DNA of 43,250 bases from an uncultured Bacteroidales bacterium (GCA_900317955.1 ONIP01000018.1:1-43250); one strand, 5' to 3'; numbered from the stretch's first letter, positions 1-7,622 are shown. Numbers and translations are program-made. Notes: generated by a model not told the origin, from the sequence alone.

Positions 1-1
1 A

Positions 2-118
2 GACTCCGGCGATGCGTGGTACCTCTACTTCGGTTCCGGCGGAGTGTACATGAACTACGGCAGCCGTTACAACGGCAGCCGTTGCTACGGTCACGCCGTC
101 CGTCTTGTCCAAGATTAA
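2..118 (+). CDS. C-terminal end of a Fib_succ_major/DUF1566-like surface protein (5' part outside window)
   Basis: An open frame enters from the left edge and gives 38 residues before a TAA at 116-118. It is rich in Tyr, Gly, Ser and Asn and ends in GHAVRLVQD. This resembles the C-terminal strand (G-x-x-VRLV) of the Fibrobacter-type major paralogous domain/DUF1566 proteins common as surface or lipoprotein-linked proteins in Bacteroidales. The bases encoding GSRYNGSRCYG contain a short internal duplication (GGCAGCCGT twice). A small GC-rich hairpin (TGCGC 123-127 with GCGCA 136-140) follows the stop. The start, signal peptide and domain order lie outside the window, so the family assignment rests only on the tail. 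Confidence 0.5.
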   Translation, partial: DSGDAWYLYFGSGGVYMNYGSRYNGSRCYGHAVRLVQD

Positions 119-267
119 CGATTGCGCGCGCAAGAGCGCAGTCGCATGACATACACAATACTTTGTCATTTCATCATTAACGTAGTTATTACCCAAGCAA
201 AAAGTCTTCGTCGTTGTGAGAATTTGAGAAATACGATGTGATAAAATGCCTATTGAAAAAAAATGCG

Positions 268-275
268 TATTTTTG
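268..275 (+). promoter_or_regulatory. Orphan TAnnTTTG -7 box
   Basis: TATTTTTG matches the Bacteroidota -7 consensus on the plus strand, but no plus-strand gene follows: the next gene (327-1532) is on the minus strand and ends here. No good -33 TTTG is seen at 19-21 bp. The rest of 119-326 shows no gene. It could be a chance match in AT-rich DNA or a promoter left behind when something inserted. Confidence 0.25.
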
Positions 276-326
276 CAAAATTATTCAGTAGGATATGTAC
301 TAGGTATTAATTGCATTCTCTGGTGC

Positions 327-1532
327 TTAGTAGAGTAGTCCAAACATCCATAGGGGAATGCGGTGGGCGTGCCCAATCTCGGTGTCATCCACTGCCAAGT
401 AGCCATTGGATTCATCTTTGATTTGTTCGAATGTCTTTCTTTTTCCACCGACCTCAAAGAGAATGGTGTTGTCTACAAGAAAATCGCCTTGTGAGGGTAT
501 GCTTACCTCATGTCCGACCGACAACTGGCTATGGAAGAATGTTTCTCGCTCACTGCCTTTGTTGACGTTGGTGCATAGGGCATGCATGAGGTTGGTATCG
601 TTCAAGAATATCTTGTCAGGTTTGGATAGGTGCTTGTAGTTTTTGATATTGTTTGTTACAAGTGACAGGATTCCTGCCCGGTCGAGGGCGTATAGCATTC
701 GAATGCCCAAAGTGTTATTGGTGGAGAGCTCTTTCCACAGTGAGGACATATTTGGGACAAATGGTACCTGTTCGCTAATTATGACCAAGAGGCGTTTTAT
801 CTTTATTAAGGTCTCGAACGATACCTCTTCTACAGATGGTAGGTCGATGTCGATTGCAATGGATGCGGTTTGCCGTAATCGGTCGAGAAAGTCGGTTAAG
901 GATTCTTTATAGAATGGATAATACCCATGCTCGAGATAAGACTCGAAATATGGAGCAACCTTAATCTGTTTAGTAATGTCCATCGCATAATGAAGATGAT
1001 TGTCAAGCAAATTATCTAAAGAAAGTGGTGAGATTTCTGTAATGTCCTCAAAGGCAAGATACTCTCGGAAAGAAAGTCCATGTAGTGTGTATAATGTCTG
1101 GCGGCGAGACAAGTCTGCAACTGCATAGTCGATAGAGAGTAAGGAACTTCCAGTGTAAACAATGTTGACATCAGGATAATTGTCGTATATGTTCTTCAAG
1201 GCGAGTTGCCATTGTGCATATCGGTGAACTTCGTCAAGATAAATCCTATGCAAGCCATGCTGATATGCCCAGTCGATTAAGTCAAACAAAGAATGATTTG
1301 AAAACCAAAAGTCATCCAATGAGGCATAAATAACTTGGTCAATATCTTTATAATTCTCTAATATATGTTGTAGCATCAACGTGGTTTTGCCGACACCCCG
1401 AGCCCCTTTTATACCTATTATTCTGACATCCCAGTTAATTTGATTGTATAAATACCTCTTGAATCGAAGCGATATTTTATTAATCTTACGATGATAGTTA
1501 TCTATAAGTGAACGAATTTCAATATCTTCCAT
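327..1532 (-). CDS. AAA/P-loop ATPase of the DUF4143 (AAA_14) type
   Basis: Predicted P-loop ATPase of 401 residues, counted from the ATG at 1532. An upstream in-frame ATG at 1571 lies before the predicted transcription start and is less likely. Walker A is GARGVGKT (43-50), Walker B is RIYLDE (D100, E101), and a sensor-like YTGSS follows. The C-terminal part has the FLVDNTILFEVGGK stretch typical of the degenerate nuclease-like fold in the ATPase/DUF4143 family. These proteins are very abundant and repeatedly acquired in Bacteroidales; their cellular role is unknown, and defence or mobile-element links are often proposed. It stands alone between a surface protein tail and a lipoprotein gene. 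A second, divergent member lies at 31662-32960. Confidence 0.8.
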   Translation of the reverse strand: MEDIEIRSLIDNYHRKINKISLRFKRYLYNQINWDVRIIGIKGARGVGKTTLMLQHILENYKDIDQVIYASLDDFWFSNHSLFDLIDWAYQHGLHRIYLDEVHRYAQWQLALKNIYDNYPDVNIVYTGSSLLSIDYAVADLSRRQTLYTLHGLSFREYLAFEDITEISPLSLDNLLDNHLHYAMDITKQIKVAPYFESYLEHGYYPFYKESLTDFLDRLRQTASIAIDIDLPSVEEVSFETLIKIKRLLVIISEQVPFVPNMSSLWKELSTNNTLGIRMLYALDRAGILSLVTNNIKNYKHLSKPDKIFLNDTNLMHALCTNVNKGSERETFFHSQLSVGHEVSIPSQGDFLVDNTILFEVGGKRKTFEQIKDESNGYLAVDDTEIGHAHRIPLWMFGLLY

Positions 1533-1560
1533 AATGATTGTTGTTTTTGCTTTCAATTTG

Positions 1561-1632
1561 CAAATATACAAATTATATTTTATAATATAAAAAATAGCAC
1601 AAATTTATATATATAAATACAAGAAATAGCAC
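1561..1632 (-). promoter_or_regulatory. Promoter with two 32-bp-spaced direct repeats upstream of the ATPase gene
   Basis: Reading on the minus strand, TATATTTG (1561-1568) is a consensus -7 box about 29 bp before the ATG at 1532. Upstream, the 9-mer GTGCTATTT occurs twice (1592-1600 and 1624-1632 in plus coordinates) exactly 32 bp apart in very AT-rich DNA. The spacing places both copies on the same DNA face relative to the promoter, as expected for operator sites. The remainder of 1633-1852 shows no convincing gene. Confidence 0.5.
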
Positions 1633-1852
1633 TATTTTTATATTCTTAAAGACAAAATGATGAAGGTAATTGCTCGGAGCATTATCCACTACAGGGCTAA
1701 GAAGATTTGCTTTGATATATAGAGTTCTTCTACTCATGTGTGGTTTAGTTGTTGAGGTATTTAATCTTTTGTTAAGTGTTATCATTATGTTTTAATTACT
1801 AATTAAAGGAAGTTTTAATTGGTAATTAAAACTATGATTTGTGTGCATAATT

Positions 1853-1890
1853 AATAAAGAAGTCCCGTTGTTGGTGGCGGGGCTTCTTTG
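1853..1890 (-). terminator. Rho-independent terminator downstream of the hydrolase lipoprotein gene
   Basis: An 11-bp stem (AAGAAGTCCCG 1857-1867 with CGGGGCTTCTT 1878-1888, one G-U pair) has a 10-nt loop. On the minus strand it is followed by a T-rich run. It lies 22 bp after the stop of the 1911-3107 gene. Confidence 0.7.
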
Positions 1891-1910
1891 GTATGGAATG
1901 ACGGAGTGAT

Positions 1911-3107
1911 TCAGAGTATGCTCCAGGGCTCGATGCCGAGGATGTCGGCGATGGTTTGGACGGAGTGCATCATGAAGTAGATGGCACCGGTTTCGTGGGC
2001 GGGGAGTATGTCGGAGCTGCCGTAATCGTCGATGTCGAGCGTGACGTTGGTGGCACCATGCGAGGTGAGGTAGTTATAGAGATTGGTGGTGTTGACGGCT
2101 GGGACAGTGATGTCCTGTGTATTGTGGAAGAGATAGATGGGTTCGAGGGGACGGGGTGTCCACCCCTGGCACAAGTTGTCGGTCTGCATAGCGGCAAGGA
2201 ACCGTTGAGAAATGGAGGACTGGAGATCGAGCATGGTGGGTGTGACATAGTCGGCCACGACAAGCGTGCCGACAAAGGCGTCAATCTCCTGGCGGGTGTA
2301 GCGTTTGCTGAGCACCCATTCGTCGATGTGGCTTAGGAGGGGTTCAATGAAGATGCTGTCGCGAGGGATTCCGAGACGGAAGAAATGGTTATAGGAAAGA
2401 AGGACGCTGATGACGGTGGAAGGCATACCAGCGATAGTATCCAGCAGAAACTGGCTGTAGGAGGCGGGGATGTCGTAGGAGCCAGCACCAGCGTATGTGT
2501 AGTCGAAATGAATGTCGGGGTAACGCTCGGCGACGAGCCGGACCACGCCCATGGCTGTCTGTCCGCCTTGTGAGTAGCCGGAGTTGAAGAGGTGGTTTTC
2601 CCATTGGAAGCCCATATCAGCAAGGAGCTTGCGGGCTGCGAGAAGCGCATCGACACTGCTTTGGGCGTTGGCAGCAGAGATGCAGTAGGCTTGCGGGCTG
2701 GACTCGGTGATGCCGAAGCCGTAGTAGTCGGCAGAAATGGTGATGAGTGGGCCACGAGCCATGATTTTCTGGATGCTGAGGTCGCCACGGGTGGGACACT
2801 GGTCGGCACGGTAGACGGTGAAGTGGTTATAGAGTAGAAGTCCTTTGGCTGGGCGGTGGCGGGTGACACTGTCGCCAAGGGTGATGGTGCCGGAGAGCAT
2901 GACGGGGTTGCCATAGGGATCGGTAGAGGGGTAGACGAAGTTGTAGGCCGTCATGTGGTCGGCGGTATAGCGGATAGAGTCGGTGATGTGGGCTACGTTG
3001 GCGGGGACGTCCGGAGGGTCGGGGACGGGCTCTTTTTTGCATGCCGGGAAGAGACAAAGCAGCGCGACGACGAGAAAAATTGAAAGAATGTGCAGATAGT
3101 GTTTCAT
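1911..3107 (-). CDS. Secreted alpha/beta-hydrolase (lipase/esterase-like) lipoprotein
   Basis: 398 residues with a lipoprotein signal peptide: basic start, hydrophobic core, and LFPAC with Cys23 as the likely lipidated residue. The mature part carries the nucleophile elbow GYSQGG (Ser179). Candidate acid Asp332 (HNTQDITVP) and base His371 (PAHETG) follow in the order expected of the alpha/beta-hydrolase fold. It resembles the secretory lipase/DUF3089-like hydrolases of Bacteroidota, but the substrate cannot be read from sequence. It is probably anchored to the outer membrane or periplasmic face. Overlapping frames on both strands are long because of GC-rich codon use and are shadows. Confidence 0.75.
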   Translation of the reverse strand: MKHYLHILSIFLVVALLCLFPACKKEPVPDPPDVPANVAHITDSIRYTADHMTAYNFVYPSTDPYGNPVMLSGTITLGDSVTRHRPAKGLLLYNHFTVYRADQCPTRGDLSIQKIMARGPLITISADYYGFGITESSPQAYCISAANAQSSVDALLAARKLLADMGFQWENHLFNSGYSQGGQTAMGVVRLVAERYPDIHFDYTYAGAGSYDIPASYSQFLLDTIAGMPSTVISVLLSYNHFFRLGIPRDSIFIEPLLSHIDEWVLSKRYTRQEIDAFVGTLVVADYVTPTMLDLQSSISQRFLAAMQTDNLCQGWTPRPLEPIYLFHNTQDITVPAVNTTNLYNYLTSHGATNVTLDIDDYGSSDILPAHETGAIYFMMHSVQTIADILGIEPWSIL

Positions 3108-3144
3108 GGTGGTTGGTGTTTAATGGATGGGGGCAGTATGCCGA

Positions 3145-3756
3145 CTAATCAAGGGGCAGGGCCACGGCTGGCCAGCCGGAATCTTGGAGCATGGTGACTG
3201 GGAGGTTGTGTTCTTGTACGTAATATGCCACCTGTTTGAGGCGAATAATGTCGCGTTGTTCCTGATTGCTGTTCACCTTGTGGAAAGCATCATAGTATTC
3301 ACCGAAGATGCGCTTGGCGCTGGGCAAGTTGCGTGAGCCGTCTTCTACTTGGTCGAAGGAAGATACAACCCATTCATGCGTGTTGTTCTGCTTAAGGTAC
3401 ATCAGGCCGGGGTGGTTGCCTCCGGAGACGCACTTGAGTGTGTCGCCTACGATGTTGTAGTTGAATACCCACCAGTCGCCCCATACACGAGTGTAGCCAG
3501 TATCGCTTTCGTTGATGGCTACGACGGTGTAGCACGGGATGCATACTTCGCCAGGAGTATATTGACTTCCAATTGTCCTAAGGTAGGCTTCGATGGCTGC
3601 CAGATACTCGTCATGATCCTGTTCAATCATGGGAATAGTGTCGGTAGTTGCCTCGGCCTGCTGATTGTCGGAAGCTTTGTTTTTGCAACTTGTTGTCATG
3701 CCCACACCAAGGAGAATAAGGACGGCGAGGGTAAATAAAGATCTTGTGTTTTTCAT
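3145..3756 (-). CDS. Hypothetical lipoprotein, 203 aa
   Basis: Starts with a lipoprotein signal peptide (MKNTRS, hydrophobic core, GMTTSC; Cys24 likely lipidated). The mature protein begins with a polar linker, then an acidic helix (DHDEYLAAIEAYLRTIG), a CIPC pair and a Trp-rich stretch (GDWWVFNY). The Tyr/Trp-rich globular part resembles small immunity-like or NTF2-like periplasmic domains only loosely; no family is recognised. It lies 37 bp upstream of the hydrolase lipoprotein gene on the same strand, so the two may be cotranscribed. Confidence 0.65.
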   Translation of the reverse strand: MKNTRSLFTLAVLILLGVGMTTSCKNKASDNQQAEATTDTIPMIEQDHDEYLAAIEAYLRTIGSQYTPGEVCIPCYTVVAINESDTGYTRVWGDWWVFNYNIVGDTLKCVSGGNHPGLMYLKQNNTHEWVVSSFDQVEDGSRNLPSAKRIFGEYYDAFHKVNSNQEQRDIIRLKQVAYYVQEHNLPVTMLQDSGWPAVALPLD

Positions 3757-3931
3757 TATTGAAAACTAATTAAATTGAAAGGTGAAAAGTGAATTAAAGT
3801 GAAAAGTGAAAAGTGAAAATTGAAATATTGCTTAAATGCTTGATTGTGTAAATGCTTGAGTGCTGGCGCAGTCAAATTACTCAAACAATCAAGCAATCAG
3901 ACAATCAAGCAATCTTCTAAACTCTCAACTT
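3757..3931. repeat. Intergenic word-array repeat (GTGAAAA and CAATCAAGCA words)
   Basis: The gap contains runs of AGTGAAAA (about 3780-3820). It also holds the word TGCTTGATTG in one orientation (about 3838-3847) and its complement CAATCAAGCA twice on the other side (about 3893-3912), with weaker AACTCTCAACTTT iterations after it. The whole can fold into a long imperfect hairpin. No gene is seen. Confidence 0.6.
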
Positions 3932-4492
3932 TCAACTCTCAACTTTATTGCAGGGGCGATAGTTTTCACTGCCGCCAACAATTGGTTTCAGGTTGTTGAA
4001 GATGGCGAAAGGCTGAAGATAGTGGCTGCCGTCGGGGGTGACAAAGGAGATGTTGTCGTGGTCGGTGTCGTCTTTGTCCACGTACATCATGACGGTCTGG
4101 TTGCTGAAGGGCTGCTTCTCGCCGTTGATTTCCACTTCGCCAAAGGGGTACCAGCCATAGACGGTGTAGCGTTTCTGCTTCTCCTCGTCGGAATAGACGA
4201 GGTAGTTGACCCAATAGCAGAAGGCTATGTAGTCGGTCTCGGGGGTGAATGTCAGGCGGAAGCCATTGCCTTCGGGTTCAATGGAGGAGACTTCTTGTTC
4301 GCTGATGTCGGAAAAATGGTCGTAAGCTTCTTTTAATGTCTCTTTATCTATGTCGTAAATTAGAATGACACGCTCAGTGGGTGACATGGTCAACTCTTTA
4401 AAGGTACCATTATTGCCATTCTTTTTTCGTCTTGCAAGAATAAGACAGACTGCAGCTAAAACTGCCATGATTAACAAGTATCCGGTATTCAT
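3932..4492 (-). CDS. Hypothetical single-span membrane protein, 186 aa
   Basis: One N-terminal membrane segment (residues about 5-20) is followed by a basic stop-transfer stretch (RRKKN), placing the rest of the protein in the cytoplasm or, less likely, outside. The soluble part is acidic and has alternating hydrophobic strands (VILIYDID, FRLTFTPETDYIAFCYWVNYLVY). The family is not recognised. It lies between two word-array repeats and reads in the same direction as its neighbours. Confidence 0.6.
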   Translation of the reverse strand: MNTGYLLIMAVLAAVCLILARRKKNGNNGTFKELTMSPTERVILIYDIDKETLKEAYDHFSDISEQEVSSIEPEGNGFRLTFTPETDYIAFCYWVNYLVYSDEEKQKRYTVYGWYPFGEVEINGEKQPFSNQTVMMYVDKDDTDHDNISFVTPDGSHYLQPFAIFNNLKPIVGGSENYRPCNKVES

Positions 4493-4518
4493 GGGATATT
4501 TTTATAAACTGATAAGAA

Positions 4519-4615
4519 AAACGGGTTGTAAATGCGTAATTGTGTAAATGTGTGAATGCGTTAATCAGATTTACGAATTAACACATTTACGAATTAACGA
4601 ATTTACAACCCGTTT
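4519..4615. repeat. Intergenic hairpin of iterated words with 15-bp perfect arms
   Basis: AAACGGGTTGTAAAT (4519-4533) is the exact reverse complement of 4601-4615. Between the arms, GTAAATGTGT/ACACATTTAC and GCGTTAAT/ATTAACG words repeat in mirrored order. The structure lies 12 bp past the DUF1015 stop and could also end that transcript. Confidence 0.75.
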
Positions 4616-4626
4616 GATGTTTACTG

Positions 4627-5892
4627 TTAGCAGAGTTCGTGAATCACGAGGCCGGAGCGGAGCTTGGGCTCGAACCAGGTGGTCTTCGGGGGCATGATGT
4701 TGCCGGTGTCAGCAATGTCGATGATCTGCTTCATGCTGACGGGATAGAGGGCGAAAGCGACCTTCATCTCACCATTGTCAACACGACGTTTCAGCTCACC
4801 AAGACCGCGGATGCCGCCTACGAAGTCGATGCGCTTGTCAGTGCGGAGGTCTTTAATGCCAAGAACCTTGTCGAGGACGAGGTTGGAGAGGATGGTGACA
4901 TCGAGGACTCCGATGGGGTCGTTGTCGTTGTAGGTACCGGGCTTGGCGGTCATCTTGTACCAGTGACCATCAAGATACATGCTATGCTCATGCAGTTTGG
5001 CGGGCTTGTAGATTTCGGTGCCCATGTCCTGCAAGTCGTAGTTCTCGCCAACTGCGGCGATGAACTGCTCCTTGGTGAGGCCGTTGAGATCTTTCACCAC
5101 GCGGTTGTAGTCGATGACGTTGAGCTGATTGTCGGGGAAGATGACGGTCATGAAGTAGTTGTACTCTTCCTTGCCGGTATGCTTGGGGTTCTGCTCTTTC
5201 TTCTCCTGTCCAACGAGAGCGGCGGCGGCACTGCGGTGGTGACCGTCGGCGATGTACATGGCGGGAACCTGCTTGTCGAAGATGTCAACGAGCTCAGCGA
5301 TGGTGGCTTTGTCGTCGATGACCCAGAAACGATGGCCGAAGCCATCTTCCTTGGCGATGAAGTCATAGATGGGTTTCTTTGCGGTGACACCAGCCACAAT
5401 CTCGTCGATACGGGCGATGGCGGGATAGGCGAAGAAGACGGGTTCCACGTTGGCGTTGGTGATGCGGACGTGTTTCATGCGGTCCTCTTCCTTGTCCTTG
5501 CGGGTAAGCTCATGTTTCTTGATGACTTTGTTGACGTAGTCCTCGCTATAAGCGCAGGCGACGATGCCATACTGCCATTTGGCGTCCTTGTCCTTGGGGT
5601 TCATGCTCTGGGCATAGATGTAGAGTTTTTCCTCCTCATCCTTGACCAGCCAGCCGAGGTCTTTAAACAGATTGTAGTTCTTGACCACCTGGAGGTACAC
5701 TTCGGGCGAATGCTCGTCGGTGCCTTTGGGGAGGTCGATTTCAGCCTTGGTGACGTGGAGCAGGCTGTAGGGATTGCCTTCGCATTCAACGCGAGCTTCT
5801 TCAGAGTTCAGTACGTCGTAGGGACGTGAGGCCAGTTTCTCGACGATGTCGACGGGCGGGCGAAAGCCCTTGAAAGGTTTGATGATTGACAT
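4627..5892 (-). CDS. DUF1015 family protein
   Basis: 421 residues, full length for DUF1015. The N-terminus (IIKPFKGFRPPVDIVEKLASRPYDVLN) and the ADGHHRSAAA motif in the middle are diagnostic. The DGHHR motif resembles the ParB-like fold of archaeal free-serine kinase SerK. From general knowledge of Bacteroidetes genomes, DUF1015 genes often neighbour serC/serA, which suggests a link to serine metabolism. No serA or serC is visible here, so the role stays inferred. It lies 37 bp downstream of the Mrr-like gene on the same strand, so readthrough from the higBA-mrr transcript is possible. A 396-aa plus-strand frame across it is a shadow. Confidence 0.85.
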   Translation of the reverse strand: MSIIKPFKGFRPPVDIVEKLASRPYDVLNSEEARVECEGNPYSLLHVTKAEIDLPKGTDEHSPEVYLQVVKNYNLFKDLGWLVKDEEEKLYIYAQSMNPKDKDAKWQYGIVACAYSEDYVNKVIKKHELTRKDKEEDRMKHVRITNANVEPVFFAYPAIARIDEIVAGVTAKKPIYDFIAKEDGFGHRFWVIDDKATIAELVDIFDKQVPAMYIADGHHRSAAAALVGQEKKEQNPKHTGKEEYNYFMTVIFPDNQLNVIDYNRVVKDLNGLTKEQFIAAVGENYDLQDMGTEIYKPAKLHEHSMYLDGHWYKMTAKPGTYNDNDPIGVLDVTILSNLVLDKVLGIKDLRTDKRIDFVGGIRGLGELKRRVDNGEMKVAFALYPVSMKQIIDIADTGNIMPPKTTWFEPKLRSGLVIHELC

Positions 5893-5929
5893 AGTTCTAA
5901 TTTTTATTGTTTATGTTTATTGTTTATTA

Positions 5930-6835
5930 TTAATTCTCCTCAAAATAATCCGAGTCAATACGTTTGACTTCATAAGTTTTCTTTACGGTTACTCCAAGGT
6001 TGAATTCTATCATGTACTCTGCAAGTCTTATTCCGTCTATGAATACAACAGATACGTCGCTCGGCAAGTGGGTTAGGGAATCAGTTGCCTCCTTTGAAAA
6101 AGATGATGTTGTGATAAAGACACCTTTCTTGGAACTCTTTGACATAAGAGTCCCAATAAAACTCGTTACGTCTTTTCGACCAACAGTCCCATTATTCCAT
6201 CGTTTGGCTTGAAGATACACTTTGTTCAAACCTAATTTGTCCTCAGTAATAATTCCATCAATGCCCTCATCCTTAGTATAGCGTGTGACCTCTGTGAAAC
6301 CATTTTGCCCATAGCCCATTTTCCTGAGAAGGTCAACAACCAATTGCTCAAAAAATTGGGGAGATTGGCTCTTTACTAATTCTAATAGTTCCGATACCAA
6401 CGAGGAGTTGATTTCATTTACGGCAATCTCAATTGCTTCAGATGGTGTGGCATTATTCCGTTGATTTGGGTTATCCCCAATAACATCTTTCTTTGATTCT
6501 CTTTGTTGGAAATCTACAAATGATTTGTATTTAGTAAGAAACTCTTTAGTTATTTCATCGCCAGAAAGGTATACTTTTCTACCTTCTTCTGTGATTTTGT
6601 AGTGACCTCTGGATACTCTCTCTATTAAGCCCGCTTGATACAAATAGGTTACAGCCCAACTAGTACGGTCATTTACTTGTGTTTTCTTCTGACTTTTAAT
6701 CATCTCGGCACAATCTTCTTCTGTTAGATGGAAATCAGCAATGGCTTGCTCTATAAATTGCTGCAAACCGGCTGTTTTTCCATCAATTAATGAATGGAGA
6801 ATGGGTCTTGCAAAGTCTAAAAAGAAAGGTACCAT
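5930..6835 (-). CDS. Mrr-like type IV restriction endonuclease
   Basis: 301 residues with the two-domain layout of Mrr. The N-terminal winged-helix Mrr_N domain (about 1-100) includes WAVTYLYQAGLIERVSRGHYKIT. The C-terminal Mrr catalytic PD-(D/E)xK domain (about 155-290) shows FEQLVVDLL (E163), EGIDGII (D193) and LQAKRW (Q209, K211), so the active site looks intact. Mrr enzymes cut DNA carrying foreign methylation, independently of a partner methylase. It sits 20 bp after higA, in line with the toxin-antitoxin pair. The AT-richer codon use than DUF1015 hints at acquisition. Confidence 0.9.
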   Translation of the reverse strand: MVPFFLDFARPILHSLIDGKTAGLQQFIEQAIADFHLTEEDCAEMIKSQKKTQVNDRTSWAVTYLYQAGLIERVSRGHYKITEEGRKVYLSGDEITKEFLTKYKSFVDFQQRESKKDVIGDNPNQRNNATPSEAIEIAVNEINSSLVSELLELVKSQSPQFFEQLVVDLLRKMGYGQNGFTEVTRYTKDEGIDGIITEDKLGLNKVYLQAKRWNNGTVGRKDVTSFIGTLMSKSSKKGVFITTSSFSKEATDSLTHLPSDVSVVFIDGIRLAEYMIEFNLGVTVKKTYEVKRIDSDYFEEN

Positions 6836-6855
6836 ATTATGATTTTAGTTGATTA

Positions 6856-7206
6856 TTACATCATGCAGCCCCAGCCGAACTTGCGGGACAGGTCGCGGAG
6901 CAGGTTGCGGTCGCTAACGGGGATGGTAACGACCACGTTCTCGCACCGGGTGGCTTGTTCGGCGGTGTCATGGTCATATTGCGCCTGCAGGTTCATCCAC
7001 ATCACCTTGGGAATTCCCAGTGCTTTTTCAAGCGAGAGGGCAATCTCTTCCGTGACATTTCGGCGGGCGCGCACTAGCTCACTTACAGCAGTGGGTGTCA
7101 GACCGGAAAGGACTGCCAGTTGTTTCTGTGTCAGGCCTCGCTCGCGCATCTCATCACGAATCAACTCACCAGGATGAGTGACAATAAATGGGGTTGTATT
7201 ATTCAT
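6856..7206 (-). CDS. higA: HigA-type antitoxin, XRE-family HTH protein
   Basis: 116 residues. The N-terminal THPGELIRDEMRERGLTQKQLA is the hallmark start of HigA antitoxins, followed by the helix-turn-helix (LSGLTPTAVSELVRARRNVTEEIALSLEKALG) and a C-terminal tail unlike the usual short end. It should neutralise HigB and bind its own promoter. The start overlaps the last 8 bases of higB, i.e. toxin-first gene order as in classical higBA, which supports translational coupling. Confidence 0.9.
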   Translation of the reverse strand: MNNTTPFIVTHPGELIRDEMRERGLTQKQLAVLSGLTPTAVSELVRARRNVTEEIALSLEKALGIPKVMWMNLQAQYDHDTAEQATRCENVVVTIPVSDRNLLRDLSRKFGWGCMM

Positions 7207-7516
7207 GGTGCTTCGATATTTCTTCCAACAATGCGTTTACAATAATTCCGTCTTCATTCGGAGTGCTATGGAAAAGAAGTCGGTACTGTGCGGTAATCCA
7301 GACTGCATCAACGCCTTTCAGTGTTCCGCTTTTCTTTTCATAATGAAGAGAACCCACTGTGAACAAATCTTCAATGCGGCTTGCAGCCTTAATGTAATTC
7401 ACAACCTTCACATATCGCTTTACCACATTCATCGGAAGACGGCAATACTTCCTTGCCGTTGTCTTTCCCGTCAGAAACAACTCCTCCAATGCTTTATCTT
7501 CGAATGTGACGTTCAT
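7199..7516 (-). CDS. higB: HigB/RelE-type mRNA interferase toxin
   Basis: 105 residues from the ATG at 7516. The frame runs upstream to 7741, but that part crosses the promoter and the antisense of the structured RNA, so the shorter start is chosen. The sequence has the HigB pattern: an N-terminal ALEELFLTGK, a basic central YKxxK-like stretch (KRYVKVVNYIKAASRIEDL), GSLHYEK and a terminal AQYRLLFHSTPNEDG strand pair. HigB toxins cleave mRNA on the ribosome. It is partnered with higA and followed by the Mrr-like gene, so the three probably form one transcript. Confidence 0.85.
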   Translation of the reverse strand: MNVTFEDKALEELFLTGKTTARKYCRLPMNVVKRYVKVVNYIKAASRIEDLFTVGSLHYEKKSGTLKGVDAVWITAQYRLLFHSTPNEDGIIVNALLEEISKHHE

Positions 7517-7549
7517 GATTTCAAGTATTTCATGCCCAATATGCGTTTG

Positions 7550-7557
7550 CAAAGATA
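7550..7557 (-). promoter_or_regulatory. -7 box of the higBA(-mrr) operon
   Basis: On the minus strand TATCTTTG matches TAnnTTTG and lies 33 bp before the higB start codon, giving a short leader. No perfect -33 element is seen. It is divergent from and about 50 bp away from the consensus promoter of the structured RNA. Confidence 0.65.
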
Positions 7558-7585
7558 CGAACTTTTCCTGACATAGGGAAATAAA

Positions 7586-7617
7586 TTTGGCTGAATGGAA
7601 AAAACTTCGTATTTTTG
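7586..7617 (+). promoter_or_regulatory. Consensus Bacteroidota promoter of the structured RNA
   Basis: TTTG (7586-7589), a 20-bp spacer and TATTTTTG (7610-7617) give the best -33/-7 promoter in the window. Transcription would start near 7623, immediately before the folded RNA and about 250 bases before the next open frame, as expected for an independent RNA gene. Confidence 0.8.
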
Positions 7618-7622
7618 CAACC

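Noticed and set aside
1573..1785. 70-codon minus-strand frame upstream of the first ATPase
   Set aside because: It covers the promoter and its AT-rich repeats; composition is that of non-coding DNA.
4639..5829. 396-residue plus-strand frame across the DUF1015 gene
   Set aside because: Shadow of strong codon bias; no motif, while the minus-strand frame is a complete DUF1015 protein.
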